A DNA stretch of 64,000 nucleotides from Rhodanobacter humi (lineage in GTDB: Bacteria > Pseudomonadota > Gammaproteobacteria > Xanthomonadales > Rhodanobacteraceae). The DNA lies in NCBI RefSeq assembly GCF_041107455.1, contig NZ_JBGBPY010000001.1, positions 496,001 to 560,000 on the forward strand, read 5' to 3'. A program made the position numbers and the translations under genes. Below the pieces are notes generated by a model, which did not search any database, had not been told where the DNA came from, and was given only the letters and a program-made list of their open reading frames with translations. This document shows, one piece after another, positions 44,628 to 54,251 of this stretch (its first letter is position 1; each line of letters begins with the position of its first letter).

Positions 44628-45899
44628 TCAGCGCACCCCGCGCACCGGCAGGATGGCCCAGGCGCCCAGCGCGACCAGGATCGCCGCCACGACGAACAGC
44701 ACCGCATAACTCCCGCCGCTCGCGGACAGGATGCCCGGGGCGATCGCCGGCATCAGCGACTGCGGCAGCACGCTGGCGATATTGAAGATGCCCAGGTTCC
44801 TGGCCGCATGGGTTTCGCGCTCCGGCAGCACGTCGGTCACCAGCGCGAGGTCGGCCGCCAGGTACACGCCCTGCGCGACGCCGGCAAGCGCCATCGCCGC
44901 GAGGAACCAGGGATACGAGGCGGCGAAGGCGATCGCCAGCAGGGCCAGCGCATAGAGCAGTGCGGCGCCGGACACGAAGACCTTGCGTCGCCCGAGGGCA
45001 TCGGACAAGCCGCCGCCCAGCACACTGGAGACCGCCACCGCGCAGGACTGCACCAGGGTGGACAGGAAGATCCGGCGCGGCACCTCGGCGGGCGCGCAGC
45101 CCAGCTGGCCGATCAGGTAGAACTCCTGGTAGGTCATCAGCAGCGAGACCCCGGCGTAAAGCAGGAATCGGCTGCTCCAGGCCCAGGAGAAATCGGGGAA
45201 ACGCAGCGGATTGATCCAGAAGCTGCCCAGGAACTCGCGCCACCCGTAGCGTGGCCGCCGGGCCGCGGCCAATCGATGATCAGGCAGCACCCAGGCCAGC
45301 AGTAGCGCCGCAGCCAGTGCAATCGCCGCCGGCACCAGGAACATCGCGAGCGTGGAATCCGCGAGGGCCTCCACCAGGAAGGTGCCCCCCGTCATGCCCA
45401 GCGGCAGGCTGATGTTCACGATGCCGGACACCGTGCCGCGCTGCGACGCCGGGATCTGGTCGGCGAGGATCGCCGCCAGCGCGGCGAGTTGCGCGTTGCA
45501 GGCAAGCTGCGTGACGCACCAGCCCAGCAGGAGCTGCGGAACCGACGCGGCCGTCGCGATCATCGCCAGCCCCGCCGCTCCCCCCAGGGCGCCGACGACC
45601 AGCCAGGGCCGGCGCATGCCGAAACGCGAAGTCGTGCGATCCGACAGGCGACCGAAGAACGGGTTGCCGAACAGCGCCATCAGCGCGCCCACGCCCACCA
45701 CCAGCGACAGGCTGCCGGTCGCGTGCGCCGGCGCGATCACGCGCACGCGCATCGCCAGACCCAGCAGGATGGGCGGAAGCAGCGCCATCCACAGGCCCGT
45801 GTAGGCCATGCCGTAAATCACGATGAACGGCCAGCCGGCGCGGCGCAGGTGCGGCGCCGCACCCGCGTGCGCACCGGCCGGCACGGGAAGCCCGCGCAT
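44628..45899 (-). CDS. MFS sugar permease, SLC45/GPH-like (423 aa)
   Basis: Twelve hydrophobic segments. GNPFFGRLSDRTTSRFGMRRPWLVVG is the RxxxGRRRP-type loop of SLC45 and related sucrose/maltoside transporters. A second copy appears as GGGLSDALGRRKVF. It lies downstream of lacI on the same strand, 92 bases away, and faces TonB, glycosidase and GH3 genes. It is therefore the likely inner-membrane importer of the released sugar. A GTG at 45935 is an alternative start. Confidence 0.85.
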   Translation of the reverse strand: MRGLPVPAGAHAGAAPHLRRAGWPFIVIYGMAYTGLWMALLPPILLGLAMRVRVIAPAHATGSLSLVVGVGALMALFGNPFFGRLSDRTTSRFGMRRPWLVVGALGGAAGLAMIATAASVPQLLLGWCVTQLACNAQLAALAAILADQIPASQRGTVSGIVNISLPLGMTGGTFLVEALADSTLAMFLVPAAIALAAALLLAWVLPDHRLAAARRPRYGWREFLGSFWINPLRFPDFSWAWSSRFLLYAGVSLLMTYQEFYLIGQLGCAPAEVPRRIFLSTLVQSCAVAVSSVLGGGLSDALGRRKVFVSGAALLYALALLAIAFAASYPWFLAAMALAGVAQGVYLAADLALVTDVLPERETHAARNLGIFNIASVLPQSLMPAIAPGILSASGGSYAVLFVVAAILVALGAWAILPVRGVR

Positions 45900-45991
45900 C
45901 GCAGCTTCAGCCTTGTCGTCGATCACCGTCTCCACCCCGTGGGTCCGCGCGCCAGGCTCTCGGCGAACCCGGCGCCGGCACAGGGCGAATA

Positions 45992-47005
45992 CTACGGTTT
46001 CCCGGGCGCGGCCGTGGATGCGCGCAAATGCACCCGGTAAGGCACGCGCGACTGCTGGGGCACGACGGACTCGCGGATCGACTGCAATACGTTCTGGACG
46101 GCCAGGCAACCGAGCTCGCGGCACGGCTGGTGCACCGTGGTCAGGCCGGGCGACACCAGCTGCGATACCGGCGTGCCGTCGAAGCCGCATACCGACAGGT
46201 CGCCGGGAATCGCCAGCCCGCGTTCGTAGGCCTCGCGCATCGCGCCGCAAGCCATGTCGTCGTTTGCGGCGAAGATCGCCGTGGGGGGGCGCCGCCTGTC
46301 GAGCAGCGTCCTGGCGCCGGCCACGCCCGACGCGAAAGCGAAATCCCCGTCCACCACCAGCGACTCGTCGTACGCGATGCCGGCCTTGCGCAGCGCATCG
46401 CGATAGCCGCTGAGCCGCCAGGTGCGCGCGCCGTGCCCCTTCAGCCCGGCGATGTGGCCGATCCGCCGATGCCCGAGCGAGACCAGGTGCTCGACGATCT
46501 CGGCCGCCGCCCTGCGCTCGTCGAAGCCGACGTCGATGCGCGACTGGCGCAACCGGGAGGAAATCGTCGAGTACGGAATGTCCAGCTCGTCGAGTCGCTG
46601 CAGCAACTCGGCATTGTTCGCATGCGGCGGCACCAGCACCAGCGCGTCGGGCCGGTGCGTCGCCACGAAGCCGTCGATCCGCGCGGCCAGGTCGTCCGCC
46701 GCGTCGAAGGGGTGCAGCACCGCGTTGTACGGCGTCCCCTTGCACGCCTGCAGCACGCCCACGATCACCTCCATGGTGTAGCTGGAGCCGGCCATCGGGT
46801 TGTCGTACAGCAGCGCGACCAGGTACGAGCGGTTCCCCGCCAGGCTGCGTGCGGACGCGTTCGGCACGTAGTTGAGCGCGCGGATCGAAGCTTCGATCCG
46901 CGTGCGCAGCTTGGCGCGCACGCTCGCATAGCCGTTGAGCACGCGGGACACCGTCTTGGTGGACACGCCGGCATGCGCAGCGACGTCTTCGATTCTCGCA
47001 GGCAT
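45992..47005 (-). CDS. LacI-family transcriptional repressor (337 aa)
   Basis: The N-terminal DNA-binding domain reads ARIEDVAAHAGVSTKTVSRVLNG (about residues 3-25) with hinge NYVPNASARSLAG. The periplasmic-binding-protein-like sensor follows (VALLYDNPMAGSSY, GLKGHGARTWRLSGYRDAL, TAIFAANDDMACG). It should bind a sugar inducer and repress its own locus through the two palindromes at 47099-47136. ATG 47005 is chosen because the HTH begins there; the frame to 47095 overlaps the operator region. Confidence 0.93.
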   Translation of the reverse strand: MPARIEDVAAHAGVSTKTVSRVLNGYASVRAKLRTRIEASIRALNYVPNASARSLAGNRSYLVALLYDNPMAGSSYTMEVIVGVLQACKGTPYNAVLHPFDAADDLAARIDGFVATHRPDALVLVPPHANNAELLQRLDELDIPYSTISSRLRQSRIDVGFDERRAAAEIVEHLVSLGHRRIGHIAGLKGHGARTWRLSGYRDALRKAGIAYDESLVVDGDFAFASGVAGARTLLDRRRPPTAIFAANDDMACGAMREAYERGLAIPGDLSVCGFDGTPVSQLVSPGLTTVHQPCRELGCLAVQNVLQSIRESVVPQQSRVPYRVHLRASTAAPGKP

Positions 47006-47098
47006 GTGCAGATCCGGCCCCCGTATGGCTTGCAGCGCCCATGCTACCCCAAGCGGAAGGCGCGCAACCATCCGGATTCCGCCCGCCCCACTCAAAAG

Positions 47099-47112
47099 TA
47101 CCAGCGCTGGTA
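47099..47112. promoter_or_regulatory. LacI-type operator 1, perfect palindrome
   Basis: TACCAGCGCTGGTA is a perfect 14-bp palindrome with a central CG, the layout of LacI/GalR operators. It lies 94 bases upstream of lacI and 117 upstream of the TonB receptor start. Confidence 0.78.
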
Positions 47113-47119
47113 TTTTCTA

Positions 47120-47148
47120 TTGACAGCGCTTGTACATTTGACTAGCGT
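47120..47148 (+). promoter_or_regulatory. Promoter of the TonB/glycosidase operon with overlapping operator 2
   Basis: TTGACA (47120-47125), then a 17-base spacer, then TAGCGT (47143-47148) is a sigma-70-like promoter with a weak -10. TGACAGCGCTTGTACA (47121-47136) is an imperfect palindrome sharing the AGCGCT core of operator 1. It covers the -35 and spacer, so repressor binding would block RNA polymerase. Confidence 0.7.
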
Positions 47149-47228
47149 GCGATGGCGCAAGAGCCCGCGACGCAGGGGAGAAGGGTCGCGTCGACCGGGC
47201 ACTCACTCGACACTGGGGAGATACCGAA

Positions 47229-50200
47229 GTGAAGAAGCCATCCATGCATCCGCATGCGCGCAACGCCGGCCAGCTGCGCCTGCTGCCTTTTGCGATCGCG
47301 ATGACGTTGTTCGCGGCCGGGCCGTCGCATGCACAAGCCGCGCAGCCCGCGCCACAGGACACCGACCAGGCCGCGCAGACCGCACCGGCCACCACGAAGG
47401 ATTCGAAGGCCGCGGCGAAAAAGAAGAATGCCTCCACGACGGCGAACGAGAAGGAGGCGAAGCAGCTCACCGGCATGACCGTCAACGGCTTCTCGTCCAG
47501 CTTGAATCGCGCGCAGGACATCAAGCGCTACGCCGACACCGTGGTCGATGCGATCTCGGCGCAGGACGCCGGCTCGCTGCCCGACCTGTCGGTAACCGAG
47601 GCCTTGCAGCGCGTGCCGGGCGTGGCCGTCAGCGCGTTCGGCATCGCCGCCGACCCGGACCACTTCTCGATCCAGGGTTCGGACATCAGCCTGCAGGGCC
47701 TGCCCTACACCAGCACGCTGTTCAACGGCCGCGAGGTGTTCTCCGCCGGCGGCGGCCAAGGGCTGAACTTCGCCACGGTATCGCCGGAATTGATCGGCTC
47801 GGTGGTGGTGAGCAAGAACCAGACGGCGGACATGATCGAGGGCGGCATCGCCGGCTCGATCGACCTGCACACGCGCATGCCCTTCGACAGCAACAAGGAC
47901 ACCCAGGCCTCCGTCACCCTCGGCGACTATTGGGGCGACCTGGCCAAGCGGGGCACGCCGCAGATCGCCGGCCTGTTCAGCCACAACTGGAGTACCGATA
48001 TCGGCCGCTTCGGTTTCCTCGCGAACGTGGCCTACGACCGCATCGACCAGACCGACAATGCGATTTCCGTGGTCGATTACCAACGACGCTGCAATGGCTG
48101 CGACCTGCCGGGCGGCAGAACCGACGCCTTTCCCGGTCTTGCGCCGGGCGAATATCGCTACGTGCCGGTCGGCGGCGACCTTCGCCACCAGGACGAAACA
48201 AGCACGCGCTTCGGCCATGCGCTGGCCCTGCAATGGGAAAGCCCGGACAAGACCTGGCAAGCCGCGCTGACATGGAATCGGGCATCGGACTCCGAGACCA
48301 CCTTCGAGCACACCCTGCAGGCATCGACGGATGGTTGCAACGGCCAGACGCTGGCTGGCTGTGCCGTGCCGCTGGCGGGCACCACGCCGGTGTACGACGC
48401 CAACGGCGTATTCCAGTCCGGCACCATTTCGGGCGATCCGGCCGCATCGACCTTCCTGCCGCTCACCTATGGCGGCGTGCCGACGCAGCTGGATACCGCC
48501 GGCTTCAAGCGGCGTTACGTGACCAACGACTACGCCTTCAACCTGAAGTGGAACGTCAATGATCGGCTGCACTTGAGCCTGGACGCGCAAGACACCCATT
48601 CCGATTACTCGGATTCGTACTACTACATTCGCCAGATGACCCAGGCCAACTGGTACATCGCCACGCACGGCAACGGCGTACCCACGATCAAACTGTTGGC
48701 GCCCGATCCCAACGAAACGACGGCCCAGTATTTCGCCAACCCCAACAACACCTATTGGTCAGCGGCACAGGATCACCAGGAGAAGTCCTGGGGCAACCAG
48801 CGCGCCTTCCGCCTGGACGGCAGCTTCGACGTGGACAAGGGGCCGCTGGACAACATCCAGTTCGGCTTCCGGCACAGCGACCAGAAAGAAACGCTGTATT
48901 CCTCGCCGTACAGCTACTTCTGGGACATCAGCACGCCTTACGCCGGCGGGCCGGGACTGGCGGTCACTGCCGCCGACACCCCCGGCAACGTTTCCCCGTA
49001 CCACGTCAACCTGCCGGCCTTCGGCAACGGCGATTTCGGCGTGGTCGCGCCCTTCTTCAACCTGAACCCGCAGTCGCAATTCTGGCAATCCGTCGCCGCG
49101 ATGAAGCAGATCAACCAGCAGTCGCTGGCCATCAACCCGGGCTGGAGCTGGTGGAGTCCCTACTACACCAACTACGAACGGGACCAGTACGGCTATACCT
49201 TCGTGCCGGGCACGCATTATCTGCCGCAGGAAATCTCCTCCAACGGGGAGAAGACCAACGCCACCTATCTGCGCCTGAACTTCAGCAACAGCAACATGGA
49301 TTTCCTGAGCGGCCTGCAAATCAGCGGCAACATCGGCGTGCGCTACGTGCATACCCAGGACGATGCCTCGGGCTACCTGCTGCTGCCGGACATGAGACAG
49401 GCCCTCGGCAACGCCAGCGTCCCGGAGTACTGCCTGGGCGTAACGAAGAACGGCACCCAACCGGCCTCACCAGGCACGTTCTGCGCGCTCACCTCGGCGC
49501 AGCAGCAGCAATACGTGACCTTCGCCAACGGCGGGTACAGTCCGATAACGGCCAGCAGCGGCTACGGCAACTGGCTGCCCAGCTTCAATCTGGCGATCGG
49601 CTGGACGGACGACCTCATCACCCGTTTCGCATTCTCCGAGTCGATCTTCCGACCGGCGCTCAACCAGCTGGAGGCGGGCCAGTCGATCAGCGGGCTGCTG
49701 CCTTACGGCACCAATGGCAGCACCGAGCCCACGGTGGGCAACGGCTATAACGGCACGAACCCCTACCTCAGGCCCATCACTGCGCACAATTTCGACCTGA
49801 GTCAGGAGTGGTATTTCGGCAACGCCGGTTCGCTGACCGGCATGCTGTTCTGGAAGCAGTTGAACCACACCATCCAGTACATCACCAACGTGGTGAACAC
49901 CACGGTGACGAACAACGGCGTGACCTATCCGGAGCAGTACACGGCGGGCCTGGCCAACCTCAACCAGAAGGGCAGCGTGGGCGGGGCGGAACTGGCCTAC
50001 CAGCAGAAATTCGATTTCCTGCCTGGTTGGCTGTCCGGCTTCGGCGTGCAGACCAACTACACCTACATCAAGCCGCATGGACTGGCCTTCGGCGTGGTCA
50101 ACTACTGCCCCGCCACGTATCTGCCGGCTACGCAGTGCGTCAACCAGCTCAAGCTGCCACCAGGCGAACTGTCCCGCGATACCTTCAACTTCACCGCGTA

Positions 50201-50498
50201 TTACGAAAAAGGCCCGCTGTCGGCACGCCTGGCGTGGAACTGGCGCTCGCAGTTCCTCATCACCGGCCAGGAGGCGGATTATCCCTTCCTGCCGGTCATG
50301 GCCGCCTCCCAGGGCCGGCTGGACGGTTCGCTGATCTACTCGCTCAACGACCACGTCAAGGTGGCGCTGCAGGTGGCCAACCTGTTGAACTCGACGTTCA
50401 AGAGCCGCGAAATCATCGACACCAACGGCACCACCGTGCCCAAGGGCTTCTTCCGCGACGACACCCGCTACAACCTCAGCCTGCGCGCGGACTTCTGA
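47229..50498 (+). CDS. TonB-dependent outer-membrane receptor, Xanthomonas-Caulobacter type (1089 aa)
   Basis: The signal peptide ends GPSHAQA (about residue 36), followed by a low-complexity Ala/Lys/Thr linker. The plug begins with VVDAISAQDAGSLPDLSVTEALQRVPGVAV, typical of TonB-Xanth-Caul receptors. The rest is a long beta-barrel with aromatic-rich strands, ending in LRADF with the C-terminal Phe used for membrane insertion. It should import an oligosaccharide. The GTG at 47229 sits 8 bases after GGGGAG, so I prefer it over the ATG at 47244. Confidence 0.93.
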   Translation: MKKPSMHPHARNAGQLRLLPFAIAMTLFAAGPSHAQAAQPAPQDTDQAAQTAPATTKDSKAAAKKKNASTTANEKEAKQLTGMTVNGFSSSLNRAQDIKRYADTVVDAISAQDAGSLPDLSVTEALQRVPGVAVSAFGIAADPDHFSIQGSDISLQGLPYTSTLFNGREVFSAGGGQGLNFATVSPELIGSVVVSKNQTADMIEGGIAGSIDLHTRMPFDSNKDTQASVTLGDYWGDLAKRGTPQIAGLFSHNWSTDIGRFGFLANVAYDRIDQTDNAISVVDYQRRCNGCDLPGGRTDAFPGLAPGEYRYVPVGGDLRHQDETSTRFGHALALQWESPDKTWQAALTWNRASDSETTFEHTLQASTDGCNGQTLAGCAVPLAGTTPVYDANGVFQSGTISGDPAASTFLPLTYGGVPTQLDTAGFKRRYVTNDYAFNLKWNVNDRLHLSLDAQDTHSDYSDSYYYIRQMTQANWYIATHGNGVPTIKLLAPDPNETTAQYFANPNNTYWSAAQDHQEKSWGNQRAFRLDGSFDVDKGPLDNIQFGFRHSDQKETLYSSPYSYFWDISTPYAGGPGLAVTAADTPGNVSPYHVNLPAFGNGDFGVVAPFFNLNPQSQFWQSVAAMKQINQQSLAINPGWSWWSPYYTNYERDQYGYTFVPGTHYLPQEISSNGEKTNATYLRLNFSNSNMDFLSGLQISGNIGVRYVHTQDDASGYLLLPDMRQALGNASVPEYCLGVTKNGTQPASPGTFCALTSAQQQQYVTFANGGYSPITASSGYGNWLPSFNLAIGWTDDLITRFAFSESIFRPALNQLEAGQSISGLLPYGTNGSTEPTVGNGYNGTNPYLRPITAHNFDLSQEWYFGNAGSLTGMLFWKQLNHTIQYITNVVNTTVTNNGVTYPEQYTAGLANLNQKGSVGGAELAYQQKFDFLPGWLSGFGVQTNYTYIKPHGLAFGVVNYCPATYLPATQCVNQLKLPPGELSRDTFNFTAYYEKGPLSARLAWNWRSQFLITGQEADYPFLPVMAASQGRLDGSLIYSLNDHVKVALQVANLLNSTFKSREIIDTNGTTVPKGFFRDDTRYNLSLRADF

Positions 50499-50524
50499 CC
50501 GGGCGCGTGCAACAGGCTCCCGCC

Positions 50525-51871
50525 ATGGCGCATGCCGGACCACGTGCCATGGCGGCATGGAACGGCAGCTCGACGATCTCCCCGATTGCCGCCATTCCCG
50601 CGAAGGCGGGAATGGCGGCCTTGTTCGCCTGCCTGCTGTCCATCGCGTGCGCGGCGTCGCCAGTGCATGCGACAACGACGACAACCGCGGCTTCCGCGGC
50701 GCCCCGCATCGAGGCCATCGCCCATGCGGGCTGCAACGCCATCGCCTCGCGCGTCGATGCACCGCCGGGGAACGCCCCCGTCCTGTTGCGCAGCTACGAC
50801 AGCCGGCGCGGGCAAGGCGCACCCGCCCTGCCGCCGCTGCACTCGGCGGCATTCACCTACGACAATGCGCTCGCCGTCATCGCCCTGCTCGCGTGCGGCA
50901 GGCGGCCACAGGCGGAGCGCATCGGCGAGGCATTGCGGCGCGCGGCCATGCACGACACGCGTCTGCGCGATGCGTATCGCGCCGGCGTCGTCGAAGGCGA
51001 CAAGCCGTTGCCGAACGGTTGGCGGGATGCGCAGCGGAAGCAATGGGTCGATGCCGCGCACGAGTATTCCGGCGCGTACCAGGACGGCACGTCGTGCGGG
51101 AACGTCGCATGGACCGCACTGGCGCTGCTGGCGCTGCATGACGCCACCGGCGAGACGCGCTGGCGCGATGCCGCCGTGCATCTCGCCGACTGGGTCGTCG
51201 CCCATGCATCGGACGCGCATGGCGCGGCCGGCTTCCATGGCGGCGTCGAGTCCTACCTGCTGGTGCCGCGCAAGGCGTCGTGGAAATCGACCGAGCACAA
51301 CATCGACCTTGCCGCGATGTTCGCGTGGCTGACCCGGATCTCCGCGCCCGGTGGCGACTGGAACGCGCAGGCACGGCGCGCCCGCGATTTCGTCGCGCTG
51401 CAATGGGATACCGCAAGCGGGCATTTCTGGACGGGCACCGAGGGCGACGGCACGACGCCGCTGCGCTCGCCGTCCGCGCTCGACGTGCAGCTCTGGGCGC
51501 AGCTCCTGCCGGACGCGCCGAAGGCCTGGCGGCGTGCGCTGGACTGGGTCGAGCGCATGCATGCGGTCAAGGGTGGCTTCGCCTTCACCGACGCCCGTGA
51601 CGGCATGTGGACGGAAGGCACCGCACAAGCCGCGCTCGCCTGGCGATGGGTCGGCGACGAGGCCAGGGCCGACTTGCTGTTCGCGTCGATCGCGCAACAG
51701 GCCTCGCCGGGCGGGTTCCTGTACGCCACGCCCCAGCCGCGCGTCGTGGCGTTGTACGCCTGGTACTACCACCGGCCATGCCTCGCCGCGACGGCATGGG
51801 CGGTGATCGCCGCGTCGAACCGCAACCCCTACCTGCCGAATCGCGCGCTTGCCATCCGGCACCCGCGATGA
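50525..51871 (+). CDS. Putative six-hairpin glycoside hydrolase, secreted (419 or 448 aa)
   Basis: The mature protein has repeated helical-hairpin segments typical of an (alpha/alpha)6 toroid: AAFTYDNALAVIALLACGR, VAWTALALLALHDATGETRW, NIDLAAMFAWLTRIS, EGTAQAALAWRWVG. I cannot assign a numbered GH family or name catalytic acids. ATG 50612 would start exactly at a signal peptide (MAALFACLLSIACAASPVHA); ATG 50525 adds 29 residues, part of which is encoded by a repeat hairpin. It lies between the receptor and the GH3 gene, so a periplasmic role in trimming the imported glycan is likely. Confidence 0.75.
   Translation: MAHAGPRAMAAWNGSSTISPIAAIPAKAGMAALFACLLSIACAASPVHATTTTTAASAAPRIEAIAHAGCNAIASRVDAPPGNAPVLLRSYDSRRGQGAPALPPLHSAAFTYDNALAVIALLACGRRPQAERIGEALRRAAMHDTRLRDAYRAGVVEGDKPLPNGWRDAQRKQWVDAAHEYSGAYQDGTSCGNVAWTALALLALHDATGETRWRDAAVHLADWVVAHASDAHGAAGFHGGVESYLLVPRKASWKSTEHNIDLAAMFAWLTRISAPGGDWNAQARRARDFVALQWDTASGHFWTGTEGDGTTPLRSPSALDVQLWAQLLPDAPKAWRRALDWVERMHAVKGGFAFTDARDGMWTEGTAQAALAWRWVGDEARADLLFASIAQQASPGGFLYATPQPRVVALYAWYYHRPCLAATAWAVIAASNRNPYLPNRALAIRHPR
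50588..50619 (+). repeat. Perfect 14-bp hairpin (family A) over the likely start codon
   Basis: GCCGCCATTCCCGC and GCGGGAATGGCGGC pair around a GAAG loop. The ATG at 50612 and its only purine-rich upstream stretch lie inside the stem and loop. Confidence 0.75.
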
Positions 51872-51911
51872 GCATGCTTCCAACCTGTTCCGCAAAAACG
51901 AAGGGAACGTC

Positions 51912-54179
51912 ATGGCACTTCACAAGACCCGCATTGCTTCCTTGATCGGCGTCGCCCTGCTGGCATTCGGCGGGACCTGCGCAACCGCGAACGCGAGCGG
52001 CGATGCACGCCCGTGGATGAACCCGAAGCTGTCGCCGGACCAGCGCGCCGAGCTGGTGCTGAAAGCGATGACGCAGGACGAGAAGTTCCGCCTGATCCGC
52101 GTCGACTTCGGCGACACCGAGAACGGCCACGTCATGGCGCCGGGCGCGCTGGGTTCCGCCGGCTATGGCCCGGCGATCGCGCGGCTGGGCCTGCCGGCCA
52201 TCCAGGAAAGCGACGCGGGTCTGGGCGTGGCCAAGCCGCACAAGCTCGGCGCCACCGCCCTGCCCTCGGGCCTGGCCACCGCGGCCAGTTTCGATCCGGC
52301 GGTGGCTTACGCCGGCGGCGCGATGATAGCCAGCGAAGCGCACCGCCGCGGCTTCAACGTGATGCTGGCCGGCGGCGTGGACCTGGTGCGCGATCCGCGC
52401 AACGGCCGCAATTTCGAATACGCGGGCGAGGATCCGCTGCTGGCCGGCCTGATCGCCGGCAACGCCATCGCCGGCATCCAGAGCCAGCACCTCGTCTCCA
52501 CCATCAAGCACTACGCGCTCAACGACCTGGAAACCGACCGCACCACGCTGAGCGCGAACATCGACCGCGCCGCCGCGCGCGAGTCCGACCTGCTCGCCTT
52601 CGAGATCGCCATCGCCACCGGCAAGCCCGGCTCGGTGATGTGCTCCTACAACCGCATCAACGCGGTCTACGCCTGCGAGGACGACTGGCTGCTCAACCAG
52701 GTGCTGAAGCACGACTGGCACTACCCCGGCTTCGTGATGTCGGACTGGGGCGCGGTGCACAGCGGCGCGAAATCCGCGCTGGCCGGGCTGGACCAGGAAT
52801 CGGCCGGCGAGACCTTCGACAAGGAGGTGTACTTCGACCAGCCGCTGCGTGCCGCGGTGGCTTCCGGCGAAGTGCCGCAGTCGCGCATCGACGACATGGC
52901 GCAGCGCATCCTGCGCAGCCTGTTCGCGGCCGGCGTGATGGACCATCCGGCCACGCAGTCGACTATCGACTTCGCCGCCGACCGCAAGGTGGCGCAGCGC
53001 GCCGAAGAGGCCGGCGCGGTGCTGCTGCGCAACCAGGATGCGCTGCTGCCGTTGTCCGCCGCGCAGTCCGTGGCGGTGATCGGCGGCCATGCCGACAAGG
53101 GCGTGCTGACCGGCGGCGGTTCCTCGGCGGTGCAGTCGCCGCAGGGCAACGCGGTGCCCGGCCTTGCGCCCACGGAGTGGCCGGGGCCGCGCATCTACCA
53201 GCCGTCCGCACCGCTGGCCGCCATCCAGCAACGCGCGCACGGCACGGTGAGCTATGCCAGCGGCGAGGACATCGCCGCCGCCGCGAAGCTGGCCGCGCAG
53301 GCCAAGGTGGCCGTGGTGTTCGTCGAACAGTGGGCGGCGGAAAGTTTCGACGTGCCGCACCTCGCCCTGCCGGGCAACCAGGACGCGCTGGTGGAAGCCG
53401 TGGCCAAGGCCAACCCGCACACCATCGTGGTGCTGGAGAACAACGGCCCGGTCGCGATGCCGTGGCTCGACCGGGTGGGCGCGGTGCTGGAAGCGTGGTA
53501 TCCCGGCGCGGCCGGTGGCGAGGCCATCGCGCGGCTGCTGTACGGCGAAGTCGATCCCTCCGGCCGCCTGCCGGTGACCTGGCCGCGCGACGAATCGCAA
53601 CTGCCGCGCCCGGCCATCCCCGGCGCCGGCCTCGCCGCCATCGGCCTGCCGCCGCAAGGCCAGCCGGCGCAGGACGTGGACTACAACATCGAAGGCGCCG
53701 ACGTGGGTTACCGCTGGTACCAGCGCAAGCAGCTCGAACCGCTGTTCCCGTTCGGCTACGGGCTCACCTACACGCACTTCGACTACAGCAGTTTCGTGCC
53801 CCACGTGGCGAACGGCAAGGTCACCGCCTCGTTCACCGTCACCAACCGCGGCGCGCGCGCGGGCGTGGACGTGCCGCAGCTCTACGTGACCCTGCCCGGC
53901 TCCAACCGGGTGCGGCGACTGGCCGGCTGGTGTCGCGTCAGCCTGAAGCCCGGCCAGTCCGTGCACCTCACGGTCAACGCCGACCCGCGCCTGCTGGTGG
54001 ACTTCGACGGCAAGAGCCAGCGCTGGCAGCAACCGGCCGGCGACTACCAGTTGCAGCTGGGGCATTCGGCGACGTCGTTCCAGGGCGAAAGCAAGCTGAC
54101 GCTGGCAGCGGCGGCCTGGGCAGCGGATGCGTCGCCGGCTGGCGTGCCGCAACCCTGCGTGGCCGACCGCACGCTGTGA
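51912..54179 (+). CDS. GH3 beta-glucosidase, BglX-like, secreted (755 aa)
   Basis: Hydrolyses terminal beta-glucosides in the periplasm. The signal peptide is IASLIGVALLAFGGTCATANA. The GH3 N-domain has AIARLGLPAIQESDAGLGV, KHYALNDLETDR and the nucleophile Asp in GFVMSDWGAVHSG (about residues 275-287). The C-domain has GAVLLRNQDALLPL and GYGLTYTHF, followed by a fibronectin-III-like domain from about 620. ATG 51912 follows AAGGGAACGTC. Last gene of the sugar operon. Confidence 0.93.
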   Translation: MALHKTRIASLIGVALLAFGGTCATANASGDARPWMNPKLSPDQRAELVLKAMTQDEKFRLIRVDFGDTENGHVMAPGALGSAGYGPAIARLGLPAIQESDAGLGVAKPHKLGATALPSGLATAASFDPAVAYAGGAMIASEAHRRGFNVMLAGGVDLVRDPRNGRNFEYAGEDPLLAGLIAGNAIAGIQSQHLVSTIKHYALNDLETDRTTLSANIDRAAARESDLLAFEIAIATGKPGSVMCSYNRINAVYACEDDWLLNQVLKHDWHYPGFVMSDWGAVHSGAKSALAGLDQESAGETFDKEVYFDQPLRAAVASGEVPQSRIDDMAQRILRSLFAAGVMDHPATQSTIDFAADRKVAQRAEEAGAVLLRNQDALLPLSAAQSVAVIGGHADKGVLTGGGSSAVQSPQGNAVPGLAPTEWPGPRIYQPSAPLAAIQQRAHGTVSYASGEDIAAAAKLAAQAKVAVVFVEQWAAESFDVPHLALPGNQDALVEAVAKANPHTIVVLENNGPVAMPWLDRVGAVLEAWYPGAAGGEAIARLLYGEVDPSGRLPVTWPRDESQLPRPAIPGAGLAAIGLPPQGQPAQDVDYNIEGADVGYRWYQRKQLEPLFPFGYGLTYTHFDYSSFVPHVANGKVTASFTVTNRGARAGVDVPQLYVTLPGSNRVRRLAGWCRVSLKPGQSVHLTVNADPRLLVDFDGKSQRWQQPAGDYQLQLGHSATSFQGESKLTLAAAAWAADASPAGVPQPCVADRTL

Positions 54180-54251
54180 CGCGTACCGCGACACGCCTGC
54201 AACATGCCGCGGGCGTGTCGCGGGCTCGCCGGCGCCGATCGCATCGCGCCA

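Noticed and set aside
45900..47042. Upstream extension of the permease frame to 804 codons
   Set aside because: The extension is a shadow of lacI in another frame.
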